Source: Hymenobacter terrenus
GTDB taxonomy: Bacteria > Bacteroidota > Bacteroidia > Cytophagales > Hymenobacteraceae
Direction: 5' to 3'
Assembly (NCBI RefSeq): GCF_000972495.1
Contig: NZ_LATM01000003.1
Span: 310,001-374,000, forward strand
DNA length: 64,000 nucleotides
Shown here piece after piece: positions 51,940 to 61,286 of the stretch; position 1 is the first letter of the stretch; the number at the start of each line of letters is the position of its first letter. Under the pieces are notes generated by a model. That model ran no database searches. It was given only the letters and a program-made list of their open reading frames with translations, and had not been told where the DNA came from. The position numbers were made by a program, and so were the translations under genes.

Positions 51940-52080
51940 GTTGCAGCCTAGCCATGTCGCCGCGATGCGGCTAGGTCGCAGCTCAAATTAGAGCAGTTTC
52001 AGAATAGTATCCAGGTCGTCAGGCTCCCCTCTCCTGGGGCTTCGCGCATCAAGCGAACCGGGGCCGGGGGTGAGGTTCTC
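51940..52080. repeat. Best copy of the dispersed intergenic repeat
   Basis: Starts with an imperfect hairpin (51940-51953 with 51969-51982), continues with GCTCAAATTAGAGC-like sequence and GTTTCAGAATAGTATCC (shared with 1420-1470), then GGCTCCCCTCTCCTGGGG, the short hairpin word TTCGCGCATCAAGCGAA (52041-52057) and a GC-rich end to 52080. Diverged copies or parts are at 1409-1475, 6485-6532, 23983-24019, 27434-27465 and 30863-30904. It lies in the 265-base gap after the dehalogenase. Confidence 0.65.
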
Positions 52081-52199
52081 CCGCCTGCGCAATAACTTTG
52101 ACAACCGCTCCACCATGAGAAATAGATAAAAAACTGATTACTTGCGGGGCATTCTCGTTTTCTTCGTCCCGAAGAACAAACGAGGTAACAAAGCCAGGC

Positions 52200-54398
52200 A
52201 TGAGGAGGATTTGTACGCTGGCGAATGGGACAATCATCCGGTTGGGAGTTTGTCTCTGTCTCGTCCTGTTGGGGTGGGTGCCGGTCGCCACGGCGCAGCA
52301 CGTCACGATTGAAGCCGATGGCGAGAAGCTCATTAAGTCGGAACCCTGGCGGTTTCGAGCGGGCGATAGTATCGACTGGTCTACTCCGGCTTATCGCCAT
52401 CACCATTGGGATAAAATCAGCCCAAACGAAAGCCTAGACGACAATCCAGCCCTGTGGCAGACTGGTCAGGGCTGGTTCCGGCAGACTTTCCGGTTGAAGC
52501 ACCTCAGCGGGAAAAACGTGACGATGGCCATCCGGCAGTTTGGCGCCTCCGCCGTTTATCTGGATGGGCAGCCGGTGGCGACCCTGCATCCCGCCCGGTT
52601 CGATTCGGGTGGTTCGCAGCGGATTACTGCTCTGCTGCCGGTTGTCATTGCTGATACTAATCAGCATGTGGTTGCCATCCGCTACTCCTTCCGGCGCGAC
52701 CCCTTGATTGGCCGTCTGGTAGATAAAGAGGCCTTTCAGCTTTATTTTTACCCGTCTGAGCGGGCGGCTACCTACCTGATGGATGGCCAAGCTGACTCGG
52801 CCGGGTTTGAGTACCTGCTTACAGGGCTGTTTGGCATCCTGAGCCTGCTTCACTTATTGTTCTACCGCGCCAATCCGGTGCAGCGCGTGCATAAGGTGCT
52901 GGCCCTGATGATGTGCGCCTTCGCCCTGCTTTTTCTGCTGGACCAGTTCAACAGTCGCACGGGAACGTTGACGTCCAACTCCTTGCTGACAAGTTTTTTA
53001 TTGGTTGATGCTTATGCGGCCTTTGGGCTGTTGCTCCTGGCTGTCTACACCTACCTTGGTCGGCGGCTCGATTGGATTTTCTGGACGCTGGTGGCCTTAT
53101 TGGTGGGAGTGCTCGGTATCACATTGTCGAACAGCTCGTTCGTACAAGGAGTTGCGGGTCTTCCCTTTGGGCTGATACTCGTCGACTACATCCGGGTGAG
53201 CTGGCTGGCCAAGCGCCGCAGCCAGGGTCCCGATGCCCGCCTGCCCTGGAATTCGCTGAAGTTCTTCCTGTACTCGCTCTTGGCTACTATTCCGGTCGCT
53301 TTTTTAATAGAAATGGGCAGTGAAGCGTCTAAAAGCCAGGTTAGCTTCAAACTAGTGCTTATCCTGCTGATATTTTTGACGTTGCTCATGCTCTGTAGCG
53401 TGCCCCTGGGCCTGTCGCTCTCGCTCGTGCGCGACTATGCCCAGGCCTCGCAGTCGCTGCGCAAGCAGTTTGAGGAAGTCAGCCGGCTATCGGCCCAAAC
53501 GCTGGCTCAGGAGCAGGAGAAGCAGCAGCTGCTCGCCAGCCAAAAACAGGTATTGGAACAGCAGGTAGCCGAGCGCACGGCTGCCTTGCACGACTCGCTT
53601 ACCGAACTCCGCGAAACCCAGGCCCAGCTGGTGCAGCGCGAAAAGCTGGCCAGCCTCGGGGAGCTGTCCGCCGGCATCGCCCACGAGATTCAGAACCCCC
53701 TGAATTTTGTCAATAACTTCTCGGAGGTTTCCACCGAGCTGGTCGCGGAGCTGACGGAGGAGGCCGGCAAGGCCGAGCGCGACGCGGCTCTGGAAGCCGA
53801 GCTCCTGGCCGATTTGGGGCAAAACCTGCAAAAGATAAGGCACCACGGCGGGCGGGCCTCGGCCATTGTGAAGGGCATGCTGGCCCACAGCCGCAGCATG
53901 ACCGGCGAAAGGCACCCCACGGACCTGAACGCCCTGGTCGAGGAATCCCTGAACCTGGCTTACCACGCCATCCGCAGTCAGGCCCAAACCTTCGAGGCCA
54001 CGCTCAGCACCAACCTCGCCGCGGATACGGGCTCCATCACCATCGTGGCGCAGGAAATTGGGCGGGTGCTGCTCAACCTCTTCACCAATGGGTTGTACGC
54101 GGTTCGCAAGCGCCAGCAGCGCGCCGGAGCTGGTTATGTGCCCACCCTCACCGTGAGCACCAGCCGGGTGGGCAATCAGGTCGTCATCCGGGTGCGGGAC
54201 AACGGGACGGGCATTCCGGTGGCGGCAAGGCCCAAGGTGTTTCACCCTTTTTTTACCACCAAACCCAGTGGTGAGGGCACAGGCCTGGGCCTGTCGTTAA
54301 GCTACGACATCATCACGAAGGGCTACGGCGGCACGCTGTCCTTCGAGACGGAGGAAGATTCCTTCACCGAATTTACTATTGCGCTGCCTTTAGCATGA
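52200..54398 (+). CDS. Hybrid 7TM-type sensor histidine kinase
   Basis: A 732-residue protein. A signal sequence (LGVCLCLVLLGWVPVATAQ) is followed by a beta-rich extracellular sensor (about 35-195), seven hydrophobic helices (about 200-405), a coiled coil (LRKQFEEVSRLSAQT to RTAALHDSL), and a histidine-kinase core. The phosphorylated histidine is H495 in SAGIAHEIQNPLNF. The ATPase motifs are the N-box NLFTNGLYAV, DNGTGIPV and a GTGLGLS-type G2 box. There is no fused response regulator. The stimulus is unknown and no response-regulator gene is adjacent. The architecture (7TM-DISM-like) is common in Bacteroidota. Confidence 0.9.
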   Translation: MRRICTLANGTIIRLGVCLCLVLLGWVPVATAQHVTIEADGEKLIKSEPWRFRAGDSIDWSTPAYRHHHWDKISPNESLDDNPALWQTGQGWFRQTFRLKHLSGKNVTMAIRQFGASAVYLDGQPVATLHPARFDSGGSQRITALLPVVIADTNQHVVAIRYSFRRDPLIGRLVDKEAFQLYFYPSERAATYLMDGQADSAGFEYLLTGLFGILSLLHLLFYRANPVQRVHKVLALMMCAFALLFLLDQFNSRTGTLTSNSLLTSFLLVDAYAAFGLLLLAVYTYLGRRLDWIFWTLVALLVGVLGITLSNSSFVQGVAGLPFGLILVDYIRVSWLAKRRSQGPDARLPWNSLKFFLYSLLATIPVAFLIEMGSEASKSQVSFKLVLILLIFLTLLMLCSVPLGLSLSLVRDYAQASQSLRKQFEEVSRLSAQTLAQEQEKQQLLASQKQVLEQQVAERTAALHDSLTELRETQAQLVQREKLASLGELSAGIAHEIQNPLNFVNNFSEVSTELVAELTEEAGKAERDAALEAELLADLGQNLQKIRHHGGRASAIVKGMLAHSRSMTGERHPTDLNALVEESLNLAYHAIRSQAQTFEATLSTNLAADTGSITIVAQEIGRVLLNLFTNGLYAVRKRQQRAGAGYVPTLTVSTSRVGNQVVIRVRDNGTGIPVAARPKVFHPFFTTKPSGEGTGLGLSLSYDIITKGYGGTLSFETEEDSFTEFTIALPLA

Positions 54399-54572
54399 GG
54401 TTCTTCTGTGCTCCATGAGGATAAAATATAGTGCGGAGCCATGGGGTAGGCTGTCTCGGGCGTCAGCCACATTGCCAGGAGCGGTTACCAAGCCTGGCTG
54501 CCCCTCACTCAAGGCCACTATAGTAGGCGGCGGCTCTCCGCTCCCGGACCGGCGCCTTCTCCAAACCCATGC

Positions 54573-54866
54573 CAGCCCCCCCTGAAACAACCTCAGCCTG
54601 CCCCCAGCCTATATCAGCCCCCCTGGAAGCAGTATCGGCTCTTGTCTAACCCACCTCAGTCCCCCTTAAACTTATTCCAGCCCTATTATAAGCTGACTCA
54701 GCCCCCCTGGAAGCAGTTTCAGCCCTATTAGTATCTAACGCGGCCCCCCTAGAAACAGTGCCCGCCTCTCTGCCAGCTATTTCAGCCTCTTCTGAATTTA
54801 TTTCGGTCTTACTTGAACCTATTCCGGCCCTATCCAAGAGCATTCCAGCCTCGCCGGAGTCCGCTC
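54573..54866. repeat. 21-bp strict-period tandem array (14 units, decayed heptapeptide coding repeat)
   Basis: Fourteen consecutive 21-base units start at 54573, 54594, 54615 and so on, each opening with CAG, CGG or CCG. The period never slips although the units are diverged. On the plus strand, one frame starting ATG 54570-54572 reads heptapeptides of the form Ser/Pro-Ala-Pro/Leu-Leu-Glu-x-Val/Ile (for example SAPLEAV in units 3 and 7), with stops in units 4 and 6. The minus strand also stays open for about 65 codons. It lies in the 504-base gap between the histidine kinase and the aminopeptidase/ABC gene. It looks like a decayed coding repeat, not a clean minisatellite. No other gene was found in this gap. 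Confidence 0.75.
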
Positions 54867-54902
54867 CTAAACGCTATCGGGTCGTACCATCCTGGTGTGT
54901 GC

Positions 54903-57900
54903 TTATCGTTCGCCACCAATGCGGATAGCCGGTTTAGTGTTGTCGTCAGTCTTGCGGTCAATCAGCAGCAAGTCCGGGTCGATGGTCGCGCTGGCCGGCA
55001 CCGCGGGTACTGTGAGCTGCACTTCCTGGCGGTTGTTGGTCAGGTGCAGGCGCTGGCGGTAGAGCACCTGCTCTTTGGTGCCATACACGGCCACGTCCAC
55101 ATAGTCGCGCAAGGGAGCCTCGGTCTCCTTGCCCAGCGAGTCGGCGTAGTACTTGTGGCTTTCGAGCTGAAGCAGCACGCGGTAGCGGCCGTCGGGCAGA
55201 GGCTTGTAGGCCACTTCCTTCACCTGGTTGTCGTAGAGGGTGATGCGCCGGAGCTGGTCATCGAGCAAATACTGTAGGGAGTCGGGGGTGGCGCGTTGGA
55301 GGTAGGCGTAGAGGTCATCGGCCACGGGATAAGGCGCGCCTTTGCCTTTATAGTCGGCGATGAACTGCGCCAGGGCCCCGTGCAACCGCTGCTCGCCCAG
55401 GTAAGCGCGCAGGCTGTAGAGCACGAACGCACCTTTTTCGTAGTAGATATAAGGTTGCGTTTCGCAACGCAGCAAGGATTCTTCCCGGATGGTTTCGCGG
55501 CCTCGGCCGCGCAGGTACTTATCGAGGTCATACTTGCGCACCCGCAGCACCGGCTTAGCGCCGTACTGGCGTTCCAGCAGCACGGTGGCGAAATAATCTG
55601 CCATCGACTCGGCCATGAATGCGACTCCTTTGACGGGGGATCCTACCACCTGGTGTGCCCACCACTGGTGCGCCATTTCGTGGGCCACCACCCGGAACAC
55701 GTTGTCGAGGCGGCGGTCGTCGGCACCGAGTTGGGTGATAAACCCAATGGCTTCAGAATAAGGCATGGTACCAGGAAAAGCTTCGGCGAACTCCTGGTAG
55801 CGTGGAAACTCGATGATACGGGCCTCGCGCAGTGGGTAGGGGCCAAGCTGCTGCGAGTAATAGGCCAGTGACTGCCGCAGGGCGAGCTGCATCCGGTCAA
55901 GGTTGTATTCGTGGCCGGGCTGGTAGTACACTTCCAGGTTCACGTTGTTCCACCGCGCGCGCCGCACGGCATAGCGGGCCGACACGATGGCGTAGATATT
56001 GAGCACAGGGGCTTCGAGCCGGTAGTGGAAATAGCGGCGTCCGCCCTGCATCCACTCTTGCTGTAACTCGCCGGGTGCTACGGCCAGCTGGTCGGGGCTA
56101 GTGCCGACGGTGGCCTCGAAACGGATGCGGTCGGCATCGGGAGCAATGACGTTGTGGGCGCGGGCCCGAAGGTCGCTTGGCTCGGGCAAGCGCTGGCGTG
56201 GGGGTAGGCCGAAGTCGGCCCGCTTTTTCTTGCTTTCCAATTCTTTATCGCGGGCATAGCCAACGGTAGGGGCCAGTTCTCCGTTGTTGAGGAATATGCC
56301 ATTGTCGTTGATTAGCTCCCGGCTTACGCGGTTTTCAAAGCCCTGAGCCTGATACTGGGCCGCGTAGCGGAGCACCAGCGAGTCGCCGGGAGCCAGAGCC
56401 GTTGCGAGCCGGTAGGCGTGGAAGCCGCAGACCGAGTCGGCTAGCACTGCTTGGCCCCCAGGCACGTTGAAGCGCCAGCGCTGGAGGTAGTCGGCATGGG
56501 TCAGCAGCAAGGTGTCGAGGGGCCGGGCGGTTTTATTGGTCAGCGTCAGCACTCCCCGCACATGCACGGCGCGGGTTTCCGGATGCAGGTCCACGTGGAG
56601 GTTCACCGCCGTCAGGCGAGGCTGGACGACGTACTCGTAGCGTTTGTAGCGCTTTTCATAGGTGGCTTGTCGGGTGTTGCTGGTGTCTCTGGTTTGATAC
56701 TGGTTGCGCACGTTGGTGTTGTAGAAAATCCAGGCGCCCAGCCCTAGCCAGGCCAGCAAGCTCATGGCCGCCAAGCCGCGTAGCGGGGGCGTGAATGACT
56801 GCCGCAGTTGTGCCGGATGCCACGCGAGCCTGCTTGGAGCCTTGCCCCGCTGCCACAGCCCCGCCGATAGGGCCGCCAGCAGTAGCGCAAAAGCTGTCCA
56901 GTACAGTTTAAACCAAACAATGCCTGTTACAAAAGGACCAAAGCCGTTCATGGCCGAGTACGTGTAGGACGGCGTATCGGCGAAGAGGTATAGGTTGTGT
57001 TCCCAGCCCCACGCCTGGTTGCTGAGCGGCTGGATGACGACCAATAAAATGGTGAGCAGATACGCCAGGTAGCGGTTGCGCAGCAGCACGTGCAGGAATA
57101 CCGTACCCACGGCCAGCATGGCGTAGCGGGTGAGCTCGATGCCGAAAACGGCGCCGCCGTATACCCCCCATTCAAACCGGGTGTAACCCTGCGCCGCTTG
57201 CACCGCCACGCAGACCAGCACGCCCAGAGCCAACAGCACAAACGTGAGGACGAATAAAGCCAGCATCTTCGCCGTGTAGGGCGCCCACGATGGCCGGGGC
57301 GAGGCGTCCAGAATTTCGTCTAGGTGCGCATCCTGCTCCTGCCACACTAGCGCCCCACCATAATATACCAGGATGGCGATAACAAATACGCTGTACGAAC
57401 CGGTCATGGCTTCCAGCATGATGTACGTAACCGGGTAAGTATGGCCACCTAGCCAGGTATTGGCTTCAGCGGCGCTATTTAGCAAATTCAGCAAGCCGAG
57501 CCCGAGCAAGAGCAAAAAGGGAATTCCTTTCAATACGTTGCACAATTCCAGCTTTGCCTGTTCTGTAAATTGCACAGCCTGTGCCCAGGCTGTGTGCTGC
57601 GCTCTTACCCGAGGCAACCCAACAGTAACCGACGGTGAGGCAGCTATTTCGACCGGTTGGCGCTTGTCGCGTCCTTTAGTGCTGGCGGAAAATGAAAATG
57701 CCCCGTGCGTGAGTGCCACCAAGGTCCCGGCCACGCCCAACCACAGGAGCCGATTGGTAAGCAGCAACCCAGCAGCCGGCAACACCAGCGTATTTTTTTC
57801 CGCTACCGTCCAGTATTTGGTCAGCAGTCTCAGCGTGTTTATTCCAAACGGGTCTAGGAGTACCACGCGGGCGGGCGTTTCCTGGTCACGGGTCCACTCG

Positions 57901-58472
57901 CTCACCACTAGGTAGCCTAGCAGCAGCACTAGTGCGGTGATGAAGGCATACACCGACCGCCGCGTGAGCACCGTAACACAGTAGACCAGGGCGCCGACCA
58001 ATAGCACGTTGGGCACAATAAACAGGCTCACGGCCTGCAGGTAGGGTACTAGTTGAAAGGCGCCAACCTGGTCCGGGTCGTTGAGTGGTGTACCTAGCAA
58101 AATGGCCACCAATACGCCCATCATTGCCCCACTGGCAACCAGTGTGCTGCCGACGAAACGGCCCCACAGGTATCCGGCTTTGTCTAACGGAGCGGCGTAC
58201 AGCACCTGCCCGAAGCCCGAATCGGTATCGCGGGTAGCCGCGCCGGCCATAATGGCCGTCACAAAGAGCAAGCAGAGCAGGCCCATGTATCCGACGCGGT
58301 TCAAAATGGCATAAGGTGCATTGACGTGTAGATTTTCTAAGTTCTCTCCTAGTTGAAAGTTCGACCAGAGCATGGCTGTAAACGTGAGCCCGAAGGTGAC
58401 GAGGAAAAAGACATACACCAGCGGTTGCCGGAGCCGAGCCACCAGCTCGAAGCGCAGAAATTCAATAAACAT
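54903..58472 (-). CDS. ABC-2 permease fused to an M1-family aminopeptidase
   Basis: A 1189-residue fusion. The N-terminal half (1 to about 600) holds two sets of about six hydrophobic helices of an ABC-2 permease. The C-terminal part is an M1-type gluzincin peptidase with the zinc site HEMAH (H931, E932, H935) and the third ligand glutamate in MAESMADY 20 residues on. FPGTMPYSEAIGF resembles the GAMEN-like exopeptidase motif. This permease/M1 architecture is known in Bacteroidota. It overlaps nothing and starts 12 bases after the stop of the ABC ATPase, so the two form an exporter that may process the peptide or enzyme it secretes. A signal for the substrate is not seen. Confidence 0.93.
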   Translation of the reverse strand: MFIEFLRFELVARLRQPLVYVFFLVTFGLTFTAMLWSNFQLGENLENLHVNAPYAILNRVGYMGLLCLLFVTAIMAGAATRDTDSGFGQVLYAAPLDKAGYLWGRFVGSTLVASGAMMGVLVAILLGTPLNDPDQVGAFQLVPYLQAVSLFIVPNVLLVGALVYCVTVLTRRSVYAFITALVLLLGYLVVSEWTRDQETPARVVLLDPFGINTLRLLTKYWTVAEKNTLVLPAAGLLLTNRLLWLGVAGTLVALTHGAFSFSASTKGRDKRQPVEIAASPSVTVGLPRVRAQHTAWAQAVQFTEQAKLELCNVLKGIPFLLLLGLGLLNLLNSAAEANTWLGGHTYPVTYIMLEAMTGSYSVFVIAILVYYGGALVWQEQDAHLDEILDASPRPSWAPYTAKMLALFVLTFVLLALGVLVCVAVQAAQGYTRFEWGVYGGAVFGIELTRYAMLAVGTVFLHVLLRNRYLAYLLTILLVVIQPLSNQAWGWEHNLYLFADTPSYTYSAMNGFGPFVTGIVWFKLYWTAFALLLAALSAGLWQRGKAPSRLAWHPAQLRQSFTPPLRGLAAMSLLAWLGLGAWIFYNTNVRNQYQTRDTSNTRQATYEKRYKRYEYVVQPRLTAVNLHVDLHPETRAVHVRGVLTLTNKTARPLDTLLLTHADYLQRWRFNVPGGQAVLADSVCGFHAYRLATALAPGDSLVLRYAAQYQAQGFENRVSRELINDNGIFLNNGELAPTVGYARDKELESKKKRADFGLPPRQRLPEPSDLRARAHNVIAPDADRIRFEATVGTSPDQLAVAPGELQQEWMQGGRRYFHYRLEAPVLNIYAIVSARYAVRRARWNNVNLEVYYQPGHEYNLDRMQLALRQSLAYYSQQLGPYPLREARIIEFPRYQEFAEAFPGTMPYSEAIGFITQLGADDRRLDNVFRVVAHEMAHQWWAHQVVGSPVKGVAFMAESMADYFATVLLERQYGAKPVLRVRKYDLDKYLRGRGRETIREESLLRCETQPYIYYEKGAFVLYSLRAYLGEQRLHGALAQFIADYKGKGAPYPVADDLYAYLQRATPDSLQYLLDDQLRRITLYDNQVKEVAYKPLPDGRYRVLLQLESHKYYADSLGKETEAPLRDYVDVAVYGTKEQVLYRQRLHLTNNRQEVQLTVPAVPASATIDPDLLLIDRKTDDNTKPAIRIGGER

Positions 58473-58484
58473 GGCTAGAGTCAG

Positions 58485-59375
58485 TTACACGTGCGCGGCG
58501 GGAGCAGCCTTGCGCTGAATGGTGGAAAAGAACACGTCTTCCAGGCTGGGCTCCACGGCCCGGAAGCCGGCGCTCGCCACATCCGGGCCCAGCACGTGAA
58601 TCAGGGGCTGGCCGGCCAGCAGCTTGCTGGAAATGACCTGGTACTGCTGCTGGTAGGCCGCCAGCTCCGCTTTCTCGATGGTCTTCTCCCACACCCGACC
58701 CTTGAGTTCGTTCAGGGCCGCCTGCGGCTGGCCGGCAAAAAGCACCCGACCCTGGTCGATAATGGCCATGTTTCGGCACAGCTCACGCACGTCATCGACG
58801 ATGTGGGTACTCAGGATGACGATGATGTTCTCCCCGATTTCCGAAAGCAGGTTGTAGAAGCGGTTACGCTCGGTCGGGTCGAGGCCAGCCGTGGGCTCAT
58901 CGACGATGATCAGCAGGGGCTGGCCGATGAGGGCTTGGGCGATGCCGAAGCGCTGCTTCATGCCCCCGGAGAAGGTGCTGATGCTGCGCTTGCGCACGGA
59001 GTAGAGGTTGGTTTGCTCCAACAGGGCCTGCACCAGCTCGCGCCGCTCACCCCGATGCACCACCCCCTTCACCACGGCCATGTGGTCGAGCAAATCCTCG
59101 GCCGACACCCGCGGGTAGACGCCGAACTCCTGGGGCAGATAGCCCAGCACCCGGCGCAGGGCCATCTTATCGTGCAGCGCGTCGATGGCATCGAGATGGA
59201 TGCTGCCCGCGTCGGGGTCTTGCAGCGTGGCAATGGTGCGCATGAGCGTGCTCTTGCCCGCCCCATTGGGCCCGAGCAGGCCAAACATGCCCTGCGGAAT
59301 GGTCAGGCTCACGTTGTCGAGGGCCTTAACTCCGTTCGGGTAGGTTTTCGACAGGTTCTTGATTTGCAGTTCCAT
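58485..59375 (-). CDS. ABC transporter ATP-binding protein
   Basis: A 296-residue ATPase. Walker A is LLGPNGAGKSTLMRT (about 33-46), the Q-loop lies in LGYLPQEFGVY, the signature is STFSGGMKQRFGIAQALI, Walker B is LLIIVDEPTAGLDP and the H-loop is ILSTHIVDDV. The C-terminal extension of about 60 residues is typical of ABC-2 ATPases. It drives the permease/aminopeptidase fusion encoded directly downstream (12-base gap). Confidence 0.96.
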   Translation of the reverse strand: MELQIKNLSKTYPNGVKALDNVSLTIPQGMFGLLGPNGAGKSTLMRTIATLQDPDAGSIHLDAIDALHDKMALRRVLGYLPQEFGVYPRVSAEDLLDHMAVVKGVVHRGERRELVQALLEQTNLYSVRKRSISTFSGGMKQRFGIAQALIGQPLLIIVDEPTAGLDPTERNRFYNLLSEIGENIIVILSTHIVDDVRELCRNMAIIDQGRVLFAGQPQAALNELKGRVWEKTIEKAELAAYQQQYQVISSKLLAGQPLIHVLGPDVASAGFRAVEPSLEDVFFSTIQRKAAPAAHV

Positions 59376-59475
59376 GAACTTCTCTTGTTGAAGCGTTATG
59401 ACTAGGGCGCGCAGGCTATCGGCATTGGTTGCCGTGAGCGTTGCGCTAAAAGGTATCTGGTCGAATCGGCTAGGC

Positions 59476-60348
59476 TTACTTATCGTAACACAAAGCCGTA
59501 AAATACAGGCTAAGGTTGGCCTTGAGAGTGTCCCACTTATCTTGGCTCTTGCTTCGATGAAGAGTGGTGTGAAAAGGTGCGGGAAAAGTGCCTGGAATCG
59601 TAAATATTGGTTTCCTGTAAATTGATTCGCCGGAAATGTATTGGAGTGTTACTGCTACCTTGTCCCTTTTTTCTAATAATATATTATACTTTCTCAAATC
59701 AATTTTCAGCCAACCAACTCCTCGGTCTGAAATGTCAAATAAGATATCCTCATTTGAGATAATACTATTTGGTAAATTATCTATTACATCGTAAAATATT
59801 AGCCTGACCTTAATAGCACGGAAATAATTATGCTCCACGTAAAAATTAAGTTCTTCCAAATAACAGTGGTTATTGATATTAATGATTTGTCCTACTTCAC
59901 CGCCAGTGTAATCAACGGCGAGGTCCGCGTGATAAAGTATCCCCTTCGCATTGTTTCCTATGATTCGCTTTTTAAGTTTCTGGGCTTCTACTTTGATTTC
60001 TGTTAAATTCACATCGCTTGGCAAGAGGCGCACAACCTGAGGCGCAACAGCAAGCTGGGAAACGGTAAATTCAAGCGACTGAAATCCCACGCAGGAGATT
60101 ATAACTTTCTCGGTGGCAACAATGCTATCAGGAGAAACCGTAAATGCAAATTTGCCCTGCGCGTCGGCCACGGCGCCAATCGGTCGGCCCACCACGCCGA
60201 TGGAAGCGTAAGCAACCGGCGTTCCGGTAGTCGCATGCAGGATTTGCCCGGCCAGCTTCAGTTGTTGGGCATAAGTATTCCCAATGGTGAGCAACGACAG
60301 GATGACGGATGACAGAAAGCGCTGAGAAAGCAAAACGGGAGTGAGCAT
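59476..60348 (-). CDS. Carboxypeptidase-like regulatory domain protein, AT-rich
   Basis: A 290-residue secreted protein with signal peptide (FLSSVILSLLTIGNTYAQ). The first domain is a CarboxypepD-reg-like beta-sandwich (LKLAGQILHATTGTPVAYASIGVVG, DAQGKFAFTV, ISCVGFQSLEF) as found at the start of TonB receptors, but no receptor follows. The C-terminal two thirds (from about 120) are AT-rich and not recognised; they look beta-rich, with several Asn/Asp and hydrophobic pairs. The base composition is clearly lower in GC than the neighbours (runs of A and T at 59640-59900), which suggests separate origin. Function unknown. Confidence 0.82.
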   Translation of the reverse strand: MLTPVLLSQRFLSSVILSLLTIGNTYAQQLKLAGQILHATTGTPVAYASIGVVGRPIGAVADAQGKFAFTVSPDSIVATEKVIISCVGFQSLEFTVSQLAVAPQVVRLLPSDVNLTEIKVEAQKLKKRIIGNNAKGILYHADLAVDYTGGEVGQIININNHCYLEELNFYVEHNYFRAIKVRLIFYDVIDNLPNSIISNEDILFDISDRGVGWLKIDLRKYNILLEKRDKVAVTLQYISGESIYRKPIFTIPGTFPAPFHTTLHRSKSQDKWDTLKANLSLYFTALCYDK

Positions 60349-60506
60349 CAGGATAAGAATGGAAGACAGTGTTTAGCACCGGTATGCATCACCGCATTGT
60401 CCGGATACTTTACAAACGTCTTCTGCTTTCCCTGCTCCCGCAAGCCAGAATGAGTGGCTGGTTGCGGCGGCTTAGAATTCGGTTGGGTTCGGTGAGACCC
60501 GCCACG

Positions 60507-61271
60507 CTAGCCGCCGGGCAAGAACCGCTTCATCAGCTCGTCCTTCTTGCGGCGCGAGACTTCGATGATGGAGTCGTCGGAGAGCTGCACGTAGCCGCCG
60601 CTGCCCTTGATGTAGCGCTTCACGTGGTCGGCGTTGATGAGGTGCGACTGGTGAATGCGCAGGAAGCCGCGGTCGCTCAGCAGCTCTTCGTATTCCTTCA
60701 GCGTGCGGCTCACCAGCAGGTTGGGCTGGCCCGTTAGCACGAAGCGGGTGTAGTTGTCGTCGGCCTCGCAGCGCACGATGCGGGCCACTTCCACCACCTC
60801 GAATCCTTGCAGCGTGGGCAGCACCAGCTTGCCGGCGCCGGGCTGGTGGCGGGTCGAGATGTTGTCATAGAACGTACGGACGGCCGTGGCCGACGTGGCC
60901 GGCTGCCGCTGCGATTTCGCCACGGCTGCCCGCAAATCGGCCACGCTCACGGGTTTGAGCAGGTAGTCGAGGGCACAGCATTTAATGGCCCGCAGCGCAT
61001 ACCGGTCGTGGGCGGTAATGAAGACGATGTTGAAGGGCACGCCGCCCAGCGCTTCCAGCAGGTCGAAGCCCGAGCCCAGCGGCATTTCCACATCCAGAAA
61101 CAGGAGGTCCGGGGCCTGCTCGCGCAGAAGCCGCAGCCCTTGCTCGGCCGAATTAGCTTGCCCTATCACCGTCACCTCCGGGCAGTAATGCTCCAGCAGT
61201 GCCCGCAGTGCCTCACTGCTGTTGGGCTCGTCATCAATAAGAATAACGCGAATCGGGGGAGGAGCAGTCAT
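60507..61271 (-). CDS. LytTR response regulator
   Basis: A 254-residue response regulator with a receiver domain (acidic pair D13/D14, phosphoacceptor D60 in LLFLDVEMP, and a conserved lysine in YLLKPVSV near 110) and a C-terminal LytTR DNA-binding domain (about 155-250, including RTLKEYEELLSDRGFLRIHQ and HLINADHVKRY). It is transcribed 15 bases after the histidine-kinase gene, its cognate sensor. LytTR systems often control membrane or secretion genes. Targets are not known. Confidence 0.95.
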   Translation of the reverse strand: MTAPPPIRVILIDDEPNSSEALRALLEHYCPEVTVIGQANSAEQGLRLLREQAPDLLFLDVEMPLGSGFDLLEALGGVPFNIVFITAHDRYALRAIKCCALDYLLKPVSVADLRAAVAKSQRQPATSATAVRTFYDNISTRHQPGAGKLVLPTLQGFEVVEVARIVRCEADDNYTRFVLTGQPNLLVSRTLKEYEELLSDRGFLRIHQSHLINADHVKRYIKGSGGYVQLSDDSIIEVSRRKKDELMKRFLPGG

Positions 61272-61286
61272 GGGAAAGTGCGGCGG

